Source of the DNA: VRUE01 sp035557635
GTDB lineage: Bacteria; Actinomycetota; Thermoleophilia; Solirubrobacterales; 70-9
Reading direction: 5' to 3'
Length of the DNA: 49,823 nt
Assembly: GCA_035557635.1 (NCBI GenBank)
Contig: DATMDR010000027.1
Location: forward strand, 1 to 49,823
In this document: piece by piece, positions 25,272-33,131 of the stretch
Layout: each line of letters starts with the position of its first letter
Position numbering within the stretch: the first letter of the stretch is position 1
The notes under the pieces: model-generated
Told to the model about the DNA's origin: nothing
Database searches by the model: none
The model's input: only the letters and a program-made list of their open reading frames with translations
Made by a program: the position numbers and the translations under genes

Positions 25272-26348
25272 GTGCAAGACCTCAAGGGCTTGATTCTCTC
25301 CGGCGGGGCCGGAACTCGGCTGCGCCCGATCACCCACACCTCCGCCAAGCAACTGGTGCCCGTCGCCAACAAGCCCGTGCTCTTCTACGGGATCGAGGCT
25401 CTGGTCGACGCCGGCGTCACCGAGATCGGCATCATCATCGCGCCCGAGACCGGCGAGGAGATCCGCGCGGCGGCTGGGGACGGCTCCGCCTTCGGCGCCG
25501 AGATCACCTACATCCTTCAGGACGAGCCGGCTGGGCTCGCCCACGCGGTGCTGACCGCGGAGGAGTTCATCGGCGGCTCGCCCTTCGTCATGTACCTGGG
25601 CGACAACCTGCTCGCCGACGGCCTGCGCGGCCTCGTCGCCACCTTCCGCGAGGCCGAGCCGGACGCGCTGATCCTGCTCACCCCGGTCTCCGACCCGGAG
25701 CACTACGGGGTCGCGGAGCTCGACGGCGAACGGATCGTGCGCCTGGTCGAGAAGCCCAAAGACCCTCCGTCCAACCTGGCCCTGGTCGGCGTCTACCTCT
25801 TCCAGCCCTCGATCTTCGAGGCGGCGCGAACCCTCGAGCCCTCCTGGCGCGGTGAGCTCGAGATAACGGAGGCGATCCAGAAGCTGATCGAGGACGACCA
25901 CACCGTTCGGTCGGAGGTGGTCAGCGGCTGGTGGAAGGACACCGGCCAGCTCGCCGACATGCTCGAGGCGAACCGGCTGGTGCTGGAGGACCTCGAGACG
26001 CGGATCGAGGGCGAGGTCGACGAGGACTCGCGGGTCGAGGGCCGTGTCGTGATCGAGGCGGGCGCCGTCGTCAACGACTCCGTCGTTCGCGGCCCGGCCG
26101 TGATCGGCGCTGGTGCCCGCATCGAGTCCGCCTACGTCGGCCCCTACACCTCGATCGGCGACAACGTCCGCATCTGCCGCTCCGAAATCGAGCACTCGAT
26201 CGTCCTCGCCGGCTCCGTGGTCGAGGACCTCGGCACGCGCATGGAGGCCAGCCTGCTCGGCCGCGAAGTCAAGCTGACCCGCAGCGACGGGATGCCGAAG
26301 ACGCTGCGGATGCTGGTCGGCGACAAGTCGGAGATCAAGATCATCTGA
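25272..26348 (+). CDS. rmlA: glucose-1-phosphate thymidylyltransferase (long form)
   Basis: A 358-residue nucleotidyltransferase that makes dTDP-glucose from glucose 1-phosphate and dTTP, the first step to dTDP-L-rhamnose. GLILSGGAGTRLRPITHTSA (residues 6-25) is the signature loop, VMYLGDNLLADGLRGL has the metal-binding Asp, and VVSGWWKDTGQLADMLEANR is typical of the family. From residue 240 a left-handed beta-helix extension (repeated V-I-x-A-G turns) marks the long type of about 355 residues that actinobacteria carry. GTG at 25272 puts the first strand at the usual distance. Confidence 0.93.
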   Translation: MQDLKGLILSGGAGTRLRPITHTSAKQLVPVANKPVLFYGIEALVDAGVTEIGIIIAPETGEEIRAAAGDGSAFGAEITYILQDEPAGLAHAVLTAEEFIGGSPFVMYLGDNLLADGLRGLVATFREAEPDALILLTPVSDPEHYGVAELDGERIVRLVEKPKDPPSNLALVGVYLFQPSIFEAARTLEPSWRGELEITEAIQKLIEDDHTVRSEVVSGWWKDTGQLADMLEANRLVLEDLETRIEGEVDEDSRVEGRVVIEAGAVVNDSVVRGPAVIGAGARIESAYVGPYTSIGDNVRICRSEIEHSIVLAGSVVEDLGTRMEASLLGREVKLTRSDGMPKTLRMLVGDKSEIKII

Positions 26349-26361
26349 TGGGGCGCGCGCG

Positions 26362-27213
26362 ATGAAGGTGCTGGTCACGGGCGCCGGCGGGATGCTGGGG
26401 CGCGACATCGTGCTCGCCGCCGGCAACGCCGGCCACGACGTGGTCGGCTTCGGCCATGCCGAGCTCGACCTCACCGACGAGGCGACGGTCAAGGCGAAGA
26501 TCGAGCTCGAGCGGCCCGACGTGGTGATCAACTGCGCTGCCTGGACTGACGTCGACGGCGCCGAGGAGGCTGAGGATGCGGCGCTGGCGGTGAACGAGGC
26601 TGGTGCCGGCCATGTCGCCGCCGCCGCCGCCACGGTCGACGCCAGCGTCGTCTACGTCTCCAGCGACTACGTCTTCGACGGCGCCAAGGGCGCCCCCTAC
26701 GTCGAGACCGACGAGACGGCCCCGCTCTCCGCCTACGGCCGCACCAAGCTCGCGGGCGAGGCGGCGACCGCCGCCGCCAACAAGCGCCACTTCGTCGTCC
26801 GCTCCTCCTGGCTGTTCGGGATCGGCGGCTCCAACTTCGTCGAGACCATGCTGCGGCTCGCCGTCACCCAGAACGAGGTGCTGGTCGTGCGCGACCAGGT
26901 CGGCTCGCCGACCTACACCTGGCACCTCGCCTACGGCATCGTCCGCCTGATCGAGGGGGTCGAGTTCGGCATCCACCACATGGCGGCCGCCGGCTCCTGC
27001 TCCTGGTACGAGTTCGCCCGCGAGATCTTCGAGCAGGCCGAGGTCGAGTGCCGGGTGCTCTCCGCGACCACCGAGATGCTGGGACGGCCGGCGCCGCGCC
27101 CGGCCTACTCGGCCCTGGTCAGCCAGCGCCGCCACGCGATCGAGCTGCCCTCCTGGAGAGACGGCCTCGCCGGCTACCTGGCTCAACGCCCCGCCGGCCG
27201 GGAGGCTGCCTGA
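26362..27213 (+). CDS. rmlD: dTDP-4-dehydrorhamnose reductase
   Basis: A 283-residue SDR that makes the final reduction to dTDP-L-rhamnose. MKVLVTGAGGMLGRDIVLAA carries the NAD(P)-binding motif, INCAAWTDVDGAEE and VVYVSSDYVFDGAKGAPYVE are RmlD hallmarks, and the catalytic YGRTK (Tyr and Lys) follows. The C-terminal RPAPRPAYSAL segment is usual in the family. It lies 13 bases after rmlA. No rmlB follows directly: a 351-bp gap with a tRNA-like gene and terminator separates them. Confidence 0.93.
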   Translation: MKVLVTGAGGMLGRDIVLAAGNAGHDVVGFGHAELDLTDEATVKAKIELERPDVVINCAAWTDVDGAEEAEDAALAVNEAGAGHVAAAAATVDASVVYVSSDYVFDGAKGAPYVETDETAPLSAYGRTKLAGEAATAAANKRHFVVRSSWLFGIGGSNFVETMLRLAVTQNEVLVVRDQVGSPTYTWHLAYGIVRLIEGVEFGIHHMAAAGSCSWYEFAREIFEQAEVECRVLSATTEMLGRPAPRPAYSALVSQRRHAIELPSWRDGLAGYLAQRPAGREAA

Positions 27214-27228
27214 TCCTCCCCTTTGTGA

Positions 27229-27298
27229 CACACACTGCATTAATTTCAAACAGAAGTGCAAAGTGTGTGGATCAATTCACTACCACTTTGTCGTAGTG
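27229..27298. promoter_or_regulatory. two inverted repeats upstream of the tRNA-like gene
   Basis: CACACACT (27229-27236) faces AGTGTGTG (27262-27269). CACTAC (27278-27283) faces GTAGTG (27293-27298) with a 9-bp spacer that covers the putative -35 box. The stretch is much more AT-rich than its surroundings. This is candidate operator DNA; no regulator is identified. Confidence 0.45.
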
Positions 27299-27317
27299 CG
27301 AATTTCACTGCTAGCGT
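27288..27317 (+). promoter_or_regulatory. candidate sigma-70-type promoter of the tRNA-like gene
   Basis: TTGTCG (27288-27293) and TAGCGT (27312-27317) lie 18 bp apart. Transcription would begin near 27324, two bases before the first acceptor base of the tRNA-like gene. The spacing and position fit a stable-RNA promoter; the boxes are imperfect. Confidence 0.5.
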
Positions 27318-27325
27318 CGCCGGCA

Positions 27326-27413
27326 GGAGGGTGAAGGGGACGGGTGTCCTCAGGTGGTTGACGTCCACCATGTCCGACAACCCTCGGATCCGGTTCGAGT
27401 CCGGCGCCCTCCG
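27326..27413 (+). tRNA. 8/4 tRNA-like gene (Sec-/allo-tRNA architecture), anticodon GAC
   Basis: All cloverleaf parts pair. Acceptor GGAGGGTG (27326-27333) with CGCCCTCC (27405-27412), 8 bp including one T-G. D arm GGGGAC/GTCCTC (27336-27341 with 27346-27351), 6 bp closing a 4-nt GGGT loop. Anticodon arm GGTGG/CCACC (27353-27357 with 27365-27369) with loop TTGACGT, so U33 and anticodon GAC. Variable arm TCCGA/TCGGA (27373-27377 with 27384-27388). T arm CCGG/CCGG (4 bp) with the canonical TTCGAGT loop. Discriminator G at 27413; CCA not encoded. A 7/5 fold would need a T-C mismatch, so 8/4 fits best. An ordinary valine tRNA (class I, short variable loop) looks nothing like this. Amino acid identity is unknown: long arm and G73 suggest serine. 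Confidence 0.78.
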
Positions 27414-27446
27414 CAATGTAGATCGCCGGAGTAGGTATGAGTCTGG

Positions 27447-27541
27447 GGTGGACCATGGTAGTCTAATTGCGGACGTCATCCACCTGCGGGGTGGTTCCCC
27501 GCTTCACCAGGCTCGACCCGCTCCGGCGGGTCTTGTCGCTT
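27447..27541 (+). terminator. structured tail and intrinsic terminator after the tRNA-like gene
   Basis: Three stems follow the tRNA-like gene. GGTGGA (27447-27452) pairs with TCCACC (27479-27484). GCGGGG-TGGTT-CCCCGC is at 27486-27502. GACCCGC-TCCG-GCGGGTC (27515-27532) is followed by TTGTCGCTT, a plausible rho-independent terminator. It ends 24 bp before the rmlB start codon. Between 27414 and 27446 I see no gene. Confidence 0.6.
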
Positions 27542-27564
27542 GAGGATCGCTACTCTTCCGCCGC

Positions 27565-28548
27565 GTGAAGCTCCTCGTCACCGGCGCCGCCGGCTTCATC
27601 GGCTCCACCTACGTTCGCCTGGTCGGCGACGAGCACCAGGTGCGGGTGCTCGACAAGCTCACCTACGCCGGGCGGCGCGAGAACCTGCCCGAGGGCGTGG
27701 AGCTCGTCGTCGGCGGGATCGAGGACCCGGCTGTGGTGCGCGAGGCGATGGAGGGCTGCGACGCGGTGGTCAACTTCGCCGCCGAGTCGCACGTCGACCG
27801 CTCGATCGACGACCAGGACGCCTTCGCCCGCACCCACGTGATCGGCACCGGCACCCTGCTCGACGCCGCCCGTGAGCTCGGGGTCTCCCGCTACCTGCAG
27901 GTCTCGACCGACGAGGTCTACGGCTCGATCGAGTCGGGCTCCTTCACCGAGACCTCGCCGCTCGACCCCTCCTCGCCCTACTCGGCGACCAAGGCCGCCG
28001 GCGACCTGCTCGTCTCCGCCCACGTCCACACCTACGGGATCGAGGCCTCGATCGTTCGCGGCTCCAACAACTACGGGCCGCGCCAGTACCCGGAGAAGCT
28101 GATCCCGCTGATGGTGCTGAACGCCCTCCACGGCGACTCGCTGCCGGTCTACGGCGATGGCAAGCAGGTCCGCAACTGGCTCTACGTCGAGGACTTCTGC
28201 CGCGGCATCCACACGGTGCTGCTCGAGGGCCGCGCCGGCGAGGCCTACAACGTCGGCGGCCCCGACGAGTGCGAGAACATCGAGGTGGTGAAGCGGGTGA
28301 TCGAGTTGGCCGGAGGGGACGAGTCGCTGATCGAGTACGTCGCCGACCGCCCCGGACACGACCGCCGCTACTCGCTCTCCTCCGAGAAGCTGAAGACGGA
28401 GCTCGGCTGGGAGGCGCAGGTGCACTTCGCCGAGGGGCTCGAGCGCACCGTGCGGTGGTACCGCGAGAACGAGGACTGGTGGGGGCCGATCCGCTCCGGC
28501 GAGTACCGCGAGTACTACGAGAAGCAGTACGGCAGGGCTCTCGGCTGA
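27565..28548 (+). CDS. rmlB: dTDP-glucose 4,6-dehydratase
   Basis: A 327-residue extended SDR that converts dTDP-glucose to dTDP-4-keto-6-deoxyglucose. MKLLVTGAAGFIGSTYVRLV has the NAD motif, NFAAESHVDRSIDDQDAFAR is the RmlB signature, VSTDEVYGSIE carries the Thr-Asp-Glu catalytic set and SPYSATKAAGD the Tyr/Lys pair. SNNYGPRQYPEKLIPLM also matches. The GTG at 27565 has no Shine-Dalgarno and only 24 bp separate it from a terminator, with TACTCT at 27551-27556 as a possible -10; the message may be leaderless. It overlaps rmlC by one base (TGATG). Confidence 0.94.
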   Translation: MKLLVTGAAGFIGSTYVRLVGDEHQVRVLDKLTYAGRRENLPEGVELVVGGIEDPAVVREAMEGCDAVVNFAAESHVDRSIDDQDAFARTHVIGTGTLLDAARELGVSRYLQVSTDEVYGSIESGSFTETSPLDPSSPYSATKAAGDLLVSAHVHTYGIEASIVRGSNNYGPRQYPEKLIPLMVLNALHGDSLPVYGDGKQVRNWLYVEDFCRGIHTVLLEGRAGEAYNVGGPDECENIEVVKRVIELAGGDESLIEYVADRPGHDRRYSLSSEKLKTELGWEAQVHFAEGLERTVRWYRENEDWWGPIRSGEYREYYEKQYGRALG

Positions 28549-29114
28549 TGCCGGAGCGGCTGCCGACGAAGCTCGACGGCGTCGTCCTGCTCGAGCCCAC
28601 TGTCTACGGCGACGAGCGCGGCTTCGTGGTGGAGACCTTCCGCCGCGACGCCTGGGCCGAGCTCGGGGTCGACGTCGAGCTGGTCCAGCACAACCACTCG
28701 CGCTCCTCGAGGAACACTCTGCGCGGGCTCCACTTCCAGACCTCGCCGGGCCAGGCGAAGCTGGTCCGCTGCCCCCGCGGGGCGATCTTCGACGTCGCCG
28801 TCGACCTGCGCCGCGGCTCGCCCACCTACGGGCAGTGGGAGGGCCACGTCCTCGACGACGAGGCCCACCGCCAGCTCTTCGTCCCGGTCGGCTTCGGCCA
28901 CGGCTTCCTCGTCCTCAGCGATATCGCCGACGTCACCTACCTGCTCTCCAGCACCTACGACCCGGCGGCGGAGGCGGGCATCGCCTGGGACGACCCCGAC
29001 GTGGCCGTCGAGTGGCCGGTCCCCGCCGGCGCCGAGCCGCTCCTCTCCGAGCGCGACAAGTCCGCTCCGCGCCTCGCCGAGGTGGCGGAGACGCTCCCCT
29101 TCGGGCACGGGTGA
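28548..29114 (+). CDS. rmlC: dTDP-4-dehydrorhamnose 3,5-epimerase
   Basis: A 188-residue cupin epimerase acting between RmlB and RmlD. YGDERGFVVETFRRDAW and VQHNHSRSSRNTLRGLHFQ (with the catalytic His of RGLHFQ) are standard. Then AKLVRCPRGAIFDVAVDLRR and the FVPVGFGHGFLVLSD motif complete the jelly roll. The length is normal. The ATG at 28548 shares its A with the rmlB stop, and the gene's own stop overlaps a GTG for the following methyltransferase. With rmlA, rmlD and rmlB in the window, the dTDP-L-rhamnose pathway is complete. Confidence 0.94.
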   Translation: MPERLPTKLDGVVLLEPTVYGDERGFVVETFRRDAWAELGVDVELVQHNHSRSSRNTLRGLHFQTSPGQAKLVRCPRGAIFDVAVDLRRGSPTYGQWEGHVLDDEAHRQLFVPVGFGHGFLVLSDIADVTYLLSSTYDPAAEAGIAWDDPDVAVEWPVPAGAEPLLSERDKSAPRLAEVAETLPFGHG

Positions 29115-29926
29115 GAGCCCGCGCGATCTACCTGCTGAAGGCGGCCGCTCGTAGGGCGCTCTGGGCGCCCTACGACCTGCTCCACCGGCACGAGCGGCGC
29201 GCCCGCCTGATCCCGCCGCGGGGGCTCTCCTTCGTCGGCGGCGGCGACTTCGAGCAGACCGGCCAGGAGTTCCTCGGCCACTTCACCGAGCTCGGGGGCC
29301 TGCGCCCCGACGACGACGTGCTCGACGTCGGCTGCGGCATCGGCCGCATGGCGATCCCGCTGACCGGCCACCTGCAGGGCGGCTCCTACGCCGGCTTCGA
29401 CGTCGGCAGGGAGATGGTGCGCTGGTGCAGCCGCCACATCACCCCACGTCACCCCGAGTTCGAGTTCTCCTGGGCGCCCGTCTACAACCGCAAGTACAAC
29501 CCGTTCGGTGACCTCTCCGCAGCCGAGTTCCGCTTCCCCTACCCGGACGCCTCCTTCGACTTCGCCTTCGCCACCTCGCTCTTCACCCATCTCGTCCACG
29601 ACGAGGCCCAGCACTACCTGGAGGAGACCGCGCGGGTGCTGCGGCCGGGGGGGACCTGCTTCCTCACCTTCTTTCTGCTCACCGCCGAGGCGGAGCGTGA
29701 GATGGCGGCCGGCCGCGCCGCCTTCCGCTTCGAGCACGAGATCGACGGCGCCGCCACCACCGATCCGCGCATCCCGGAGGAGGCGGTCGCCTACCGCCTC
29801 GAGGAGGCGCTAGCGATGCTCGGGAACGCCGGCCTCGACGTCCGCGACCCGATCCACTTCGGCGGCTGGGCCAACGCTGCAGGGGCGCCGAGCTTCCAGG
29901 ACATCCTGACTGCCAAGCGCGGCTGA
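29111..29926 (+). CDS. SAM-dependent methyltransferase
   Basis: A 271-residue methyltransferase. A basic, amphipathic N-terminus (RAIYLLKAAARRALWAPYDL) may touch the membrane. Motif I is VLDVGCGIGRMAIPLTGHL, followed by YAGFDVGREMVRWCSRHI. DFAFATSLFTHLVHDEAQHY and VLRPGGTCFLTFFLL are motifs IV-V of the type that accompanies glycan genes. The GTG at 29111 overlaps the rmlC stop (GTGA), so it belongs to the rhamnose operon and probably methylates the rhamnose-containing glycan. Confidence 0.88.
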   Translation: MRARAIYLLKAAARRALWAPYDLLHRHERRARLIPPRGLSFVGGGDFEQTGQEFLGHFTELGGLRPDDDVLDVGCGIGRMAIPLTGHLQGGSYAGFDVGREMVRWCSRHITPRHPEFEFSWAPVYNRKYNPFGDLSAAEFRFPYPDASFDFAFATSLFTHLVHDEAQHYLEETARVLRPGGTCFLTFFLLTAEAEREMAAGRAAFRFEHEIDGAATTDPRIPEEAVAYRLEEALAMLGNAGLDVRDPIHFGGWANAAGAPSFQDILTAKRG

Positions 29927-29963
29927 CCACTACCTTTGCGGCTTAGTGCTGTTGGAGCAGGCG

Positions 29964-30770
29964 ATGCTGGTGCAGCGGGCGAGGAGCAGGGTTGCGAACG
30001 GGCTCGAGCGGGCGGGCCTCCTGGGCACCGTTGAGAGCGTGCGTGAGCGCTGGCTGACGATGCGGACCGGGGAGGAGTCGACGGCGCCGGCGAGTCTGCC
30101 GCTACCGCCCGCGCGCCTGCGCCTCCTGGTCGACGGCCGCAGCACCGACGGGGAGCGCTTCCTGTCCATTGGCGAGGCGATGCTCGAGTCGATCCGCGAC
30201 GCTGTCGCGGCTGCCGGCACGCCGGTCGCGGCGCCACTGCGCGTCCTCGACTTCGGTTGCGGTTGCGGGCGGGTCGCGCGGCACTGGGAGGGCGTCGACG
30301 AGGTTGAGCTCCACGGCTGCGACTACAACCCGGAGCTGGTCGGCTGGTGCGAGGAGAGCCTGCCCTTCATGGCGCTCATGCGCAACGAGCTGGCGCCGCC
30401 GTCCCCCTATGAGCCCCAGAGCTTCGACCTGATCTACGGGCTCTCGGTCTTCAGCCACCTGACCGAGACGCTGCAGCGCGCCTGGGTGGCTGAGCTGAGG
30501 CGCCTCCTCCGCCCGGGCGGCTTGCTCGCGATCAGCGTGCTCGGTCATCGCGTTCAGGAGCGCCTCGGCAGGGGCGAGCGCGAGCGCTTCGAGCGCGGCG
30601 AGCTCGTCGTCCAGCGCCCACGGATGGCCGGCCGCAACCTCTGCACGGCCTACCACCCGCGCTCCTACGTCGAGGACAGCCTGCTAGCCGGGTTCTCTCA
30701 GGTTCACGAGTTCCGGCTTGGCGCGCCGAAGATGCCGCTCATGCAGGACGCCTACGTCGCGCGGCGGTGA
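29964..30770 (+). CDS. SAM-dependent methyltransferase
   Basis: A 268-residue methyltransferase. The core shows LRVLDFGCGCGRVARHWEGV (motif I), VELHGCDYNPELVGWCEESL, FDLIYGLSVFSHLTETLQRA (motif IV) and LLRPGGLLAISVLGHRV. I prefer the ATG at 29964, six bases after GGAG, over the GTG at 29946. It follows the previous methyltransferase by 37 bp. Its last 32 bp overlap the tail of a convergent GT2 gene. A pair of different methyltransferases next to rml genes suggests O-methylated rhamnose; the positions modified cannot be told. Confidence 0.86.
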   Translation: MLVQRARSRVANGLERAGLLGTVESVRERWLTMRTGEESTAPASLPLPPARLRLLVDGRSTDGERFLSIGEAMLESIRDAVAAAGTPVAAPLRVLDFGCGCGRVARHWEGVDEVELHGCDYNPELVGWCEESLPFMALMRNELAPPSPYEPQSFDLIYGLSVFSHLTETLQRAWVAELRRLLRPGGLLAISVLGHRVQERLGRGERERFERGELVVQRPRMAGRNLCTAYHPRSYVEDSLLAGFSQVHEFRLGAPKMPLMQDAYVARR

Positions 30771-31620
30771 TCGCCAGGCTGACGGCGAGCTTGGCCCCGA
30801 TCCCGGCGTAGACGGCGGCGTTGACGAGGGGGTTGCGCTCCTCCGCCTCGAAGCGGCGGTAGAAGCGACCCATGCCGCGGTGGAAGGCGATCTCCTGCTT
30901 CGCCGCCCGGCGCCCGGCGCTGGAGGCTCCCTTGACGTGCAGGGCGACGCCGGCCGGCTCGTAGAAGACCTGCCATCCCGCCTGCCAGAAACGCCGGCAC
31001 CAGTCGAGGTCCTCCATGTAGAGCCAGTAGCCCTCGTCCAGCAGGCCGACCTCGCGCACCGCCTCTGCTCGGCAGAGCATGAAGGCGCCGTTGACGGCGT
31101 CGACCTCTCCGGCCTCGTCGTCGAGGTGCGTCGCCCGGTACTGGCTCAGGGATGCGGCGGCCCCGTCAGCGCGCCCGACGCCGGTGAAGTGCGCCAGGGC
31201 GCCCAGGGGGGTCGGGAAGGAGCGCTTGCAGGCGTGGTCCAGCTGACCCGACTCGGTCACCAGCTTCACCCCGACCATGCCGATCCGCTCGTCCGCGCGC
31301 AGGCGCGCCAGGGCGGCGTCCAGCGTCCCCGCGTAGACCTCGGTGTCGGGATTGAGCAGGAGGACTGTGCCGGCGGCGTCCTCGCGCAGGACCAGGTTGT
31401 TGGCGGCGGAGAAGCCGATGTTGTCGCGGCGCAGCAGCCGCGCCTCGGGGAACTCGCGTTCGACCATGTCCGGGGTCGCGTCGGGGCTGCCGCTGTCGAC
31501 GACCGTGACCCGCGTCTCCCCCTGGGCCGGGTGCTCGCGCAGCGAGCGCAGGCAGCGGCGCAGCAGCTCTTCGGCACCGTGGCTGACGATGACGACCTCG
31601 AGGTCGAGAGCGCTGGTCAT
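30739..31620 (-). CDS. GT2 glycosyltransferase (WbbL-like rhamnosyltransferase candidate)
   Basis: A 293-residue family 2 transferase. LEVVIVSHGAEELLRRCLRS at the start, VTVVDSGSPDATPDMVEREF, TVLLLNPDTEVYAGTLDAAL (donor Asp) and GLLDEGYWLYMEDLDWCRRF (catalytic ED) give the WbbL signature. The following LHVKGASSAGRR segment is usual in rhamnosyltransferases. dTDP-rhamnose is the likely donor given the neighbouring rml genes. It is third in a minus-strand operon after the ligase-like and priming transferase genes, seven bases behind the latter. Confidence 0.9.
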   Translation of the reverse strand: MTSALDLEVVIVSHGAEELLRRCLRSLREHPAQGETRVTVVDSGSPDATPDMVEREFPEARLLRRDNIGFSAANNLVLREDAAGTVLLLNPDTEVYAGTLDAALARLRADERIGMVGVKLVTESGQLDHACKRSFPTPLGALAHFTGVGRADGAAASLSQYRATHLDDEAGEVDAVNGAFMLCRAEAVREVGLLDEGYWLYMEDLDWCRRFWQAGWQVFYEPAGVALHVKGASSAGRRAAKQEIAFHRGMGRFYRRFEAEERNPLVNAAVYAGIGAKLAVSLAITAARRRRPA

Positions 31621-31627
31621 CGCCTGC

Positions 31628-33124
31628 TCAGTAAGCGCCGTCGCCGCGCACGATCGCGCGCGGTGTGCGCAGCAGGATCGCCAGGTCGCCGGCGATCGAG
31701 AGGTTGTCGAGGTAGTCGCGCTCCATCGCCAGCCGCTCCTCGAAGGTGAGGTCGCCGCGCCCGTAGACCTGCATCGGCCCGGTCAGCCCCGGCTTAATCT
31801 TGAGCCGGATGCGCTGGCGCTCGTTGTAGAGGGCGACCACGGCCTCCTCCTCGGGGCGGGGCCCGACCAGGGACATGTCGCCGCGGAGGACGTTGATCAG
31901 CTGGGGCACCTCGTCGAAGCTGGTGCGCCGAAGGAGGCGGCCGGTACGGGTCACGCGCGGGTCGTCGCGGACCTTGAAGGCGGGCTGGTCGAGTTCGGCC
32001 AGGTCGACGACCTCGCCGAGCCGCTCCTCGGCGTCGACCACCATCGTGCGGAACTTCAGCACCGTGAACGGCCTCCCGTCCTTGCCGACGCGCCGCTGAC
32101 GGAAGAAGACGGGGCCGCCGGAGTCGACCAGGATCAGCAGGGCGGCGGCGGCGATCGGGGGGGAGAGGAGCGCCAGTGACGCCCCCGAGACGACGAGGTC
32201 CAGGAATCGCTTCATCGCCATCGTCGAGCGGGGCGGGTCGGAGAAGCGGAAGTCGAGCACCGGCAGCTCCGCCAGGCGGTTGAGCTCGATCCCCGGTCCG
32301 AGCAGGCCGTAGTGCTGGGGGAGGAAGGTGAGGCCGAGGCCGGCGGCCTTGCACTCCTCGATCAGCCGCTCCGCGGCCGGCTCGCTCATCTCCTCCTCGG
32401 TGACGACTACGCGTTCGACCTGGCGCTCCTCGGCGACGCGGGAGATGTCCTCGATCGAGCCGAGCCAAGGCAATCCCTTCTCGCCGGCGCTGGTCTGCTC
32501 CGGGTGGAGGTAGCCGACGAGCCCCAGGCGGGCCTCGGGATGGGTGGCGAGCCGCCGGGCGATCACGTTCGCGGCCGTGGCCGGGCCGATCACCACGCCG
32601 ATCGCGACGCCGGTGAGGTGGTGCCAGAAGAAGCGCAGCACCGCGCGGGCGACGAAGGTCCCGACCAACCCCCCGACCCCGACCAGGATCGCGCTGTTGG
32701 CAGAGAGCGGGCCGACCGGGCTCAGCGCGAGCAGGCCGTCGAGGGCGATCGTGCCGAGCGCGCTGGCGGAGATCAGCGCAGGCAGCTCGTCGAGCGTGCT
32801 GTGGCGGATCCGCCGGTGGTCGTTGTCGTAGAGGCCGTGCAGCTTCAGCACGAGGATCCAGGCGGGGCTGAAGAGGACCGCCCAGAACAGGACGGCGACG
32901 TCGGTCGTCGCGGTGGCCGCGGTGGCCAGGCAGAGAGCCGCGAGGATCGCGGTCCAGTCGCCGGTGGCGAGCAGGCGGCGCAGCAGCGCGCCACGGCGCC
33001 GCGACCCGCTCGGTCCGGTGAGGCCGAGGCGCGTCGCCACCTCGGAGCTCGCCGGCGGGGCGGGGGAGGCGTGCGCCGGCGTGCCGGTCTCTTTCCTCGT
33101 GACCTCTTGTGCGTTCCTGGTCAT
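31628..33124 (-). CDS. polyprenyl glycosylphosphotransferase (initiating sugar transferase)
   Basis: A 498-residue WbaP/CpsE-like protein that starts glycan assembly by moving a sugar 1-phosphate onto undecaprenyl phosphate. About four membrane spans (residues 45-160) precede a Rossmann-like CoA-binding-type domain (about 170-290). The C-terminal catalytic domain begins KRFLDLVVSGASLALLSPPI, then FFRQRRVGKDGRPFTVLKFR, RRTSFDEVPQLINVLRGDMS and LVGPRP, ending GLTGPMQVYGRGDLTFEERL. All key motifs are present. ATG at 33124. It lies between the ligase-like gene (7 bp upstream) and a GT2. Confidence 0.94.
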   Translation of the reverse strand: MTRNAQEVTRKETGTPAHASPAPPASSEVATRLGLTGPSGSRRRGALLRRLLATGDWTAILAALCLATAATATTDVAVLFWAVLFSPAWILVLKLHGLYDNDHRRIRHSTLDELPALISASALGTIALDGLLALSPVGPLSANSAILVGVGGLVGTFVARAVLRFFWHHLTGVAIGVVIGPATAANVIARRLATHPEARLGLVGYLHPEQTSAGEKGLPWLGSIEDISRVAEERQVERVVVTEEEMSEPAAERLIEECKAAGLGLTFLPQHYGLLGPGIELNRLAELPVLDFRFSDPPRSTMAMKRFLDLVVSGASLALLSPPIAAAALLILVDSGGPVFFRQRRVGKDGRPFTVLKFRTMVVDAEERLGEVVDLAELDQPAFKVRDDPRVTRTGRLLRRTSFDEVPQLINVLRGDMSLVGPRPEEEAVVALYNERQRIRLKIKPGLTGPMQVYGRGDLTFEERLAMERDYLDNLSIAGDLAILLRTPRAIVRGDGAY

Positions 33125-33131
33125 CGTGCGT

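Noticed and set aside
27326..27413. Ordinary valine tRNA from the GAC anticodon
   Set aside because: Normal tRNA-Val is class I with a 7-bp acceptor, large D loop and short variable loop; this has an 8/4 branch, 4-nt D loop and long variable arm.
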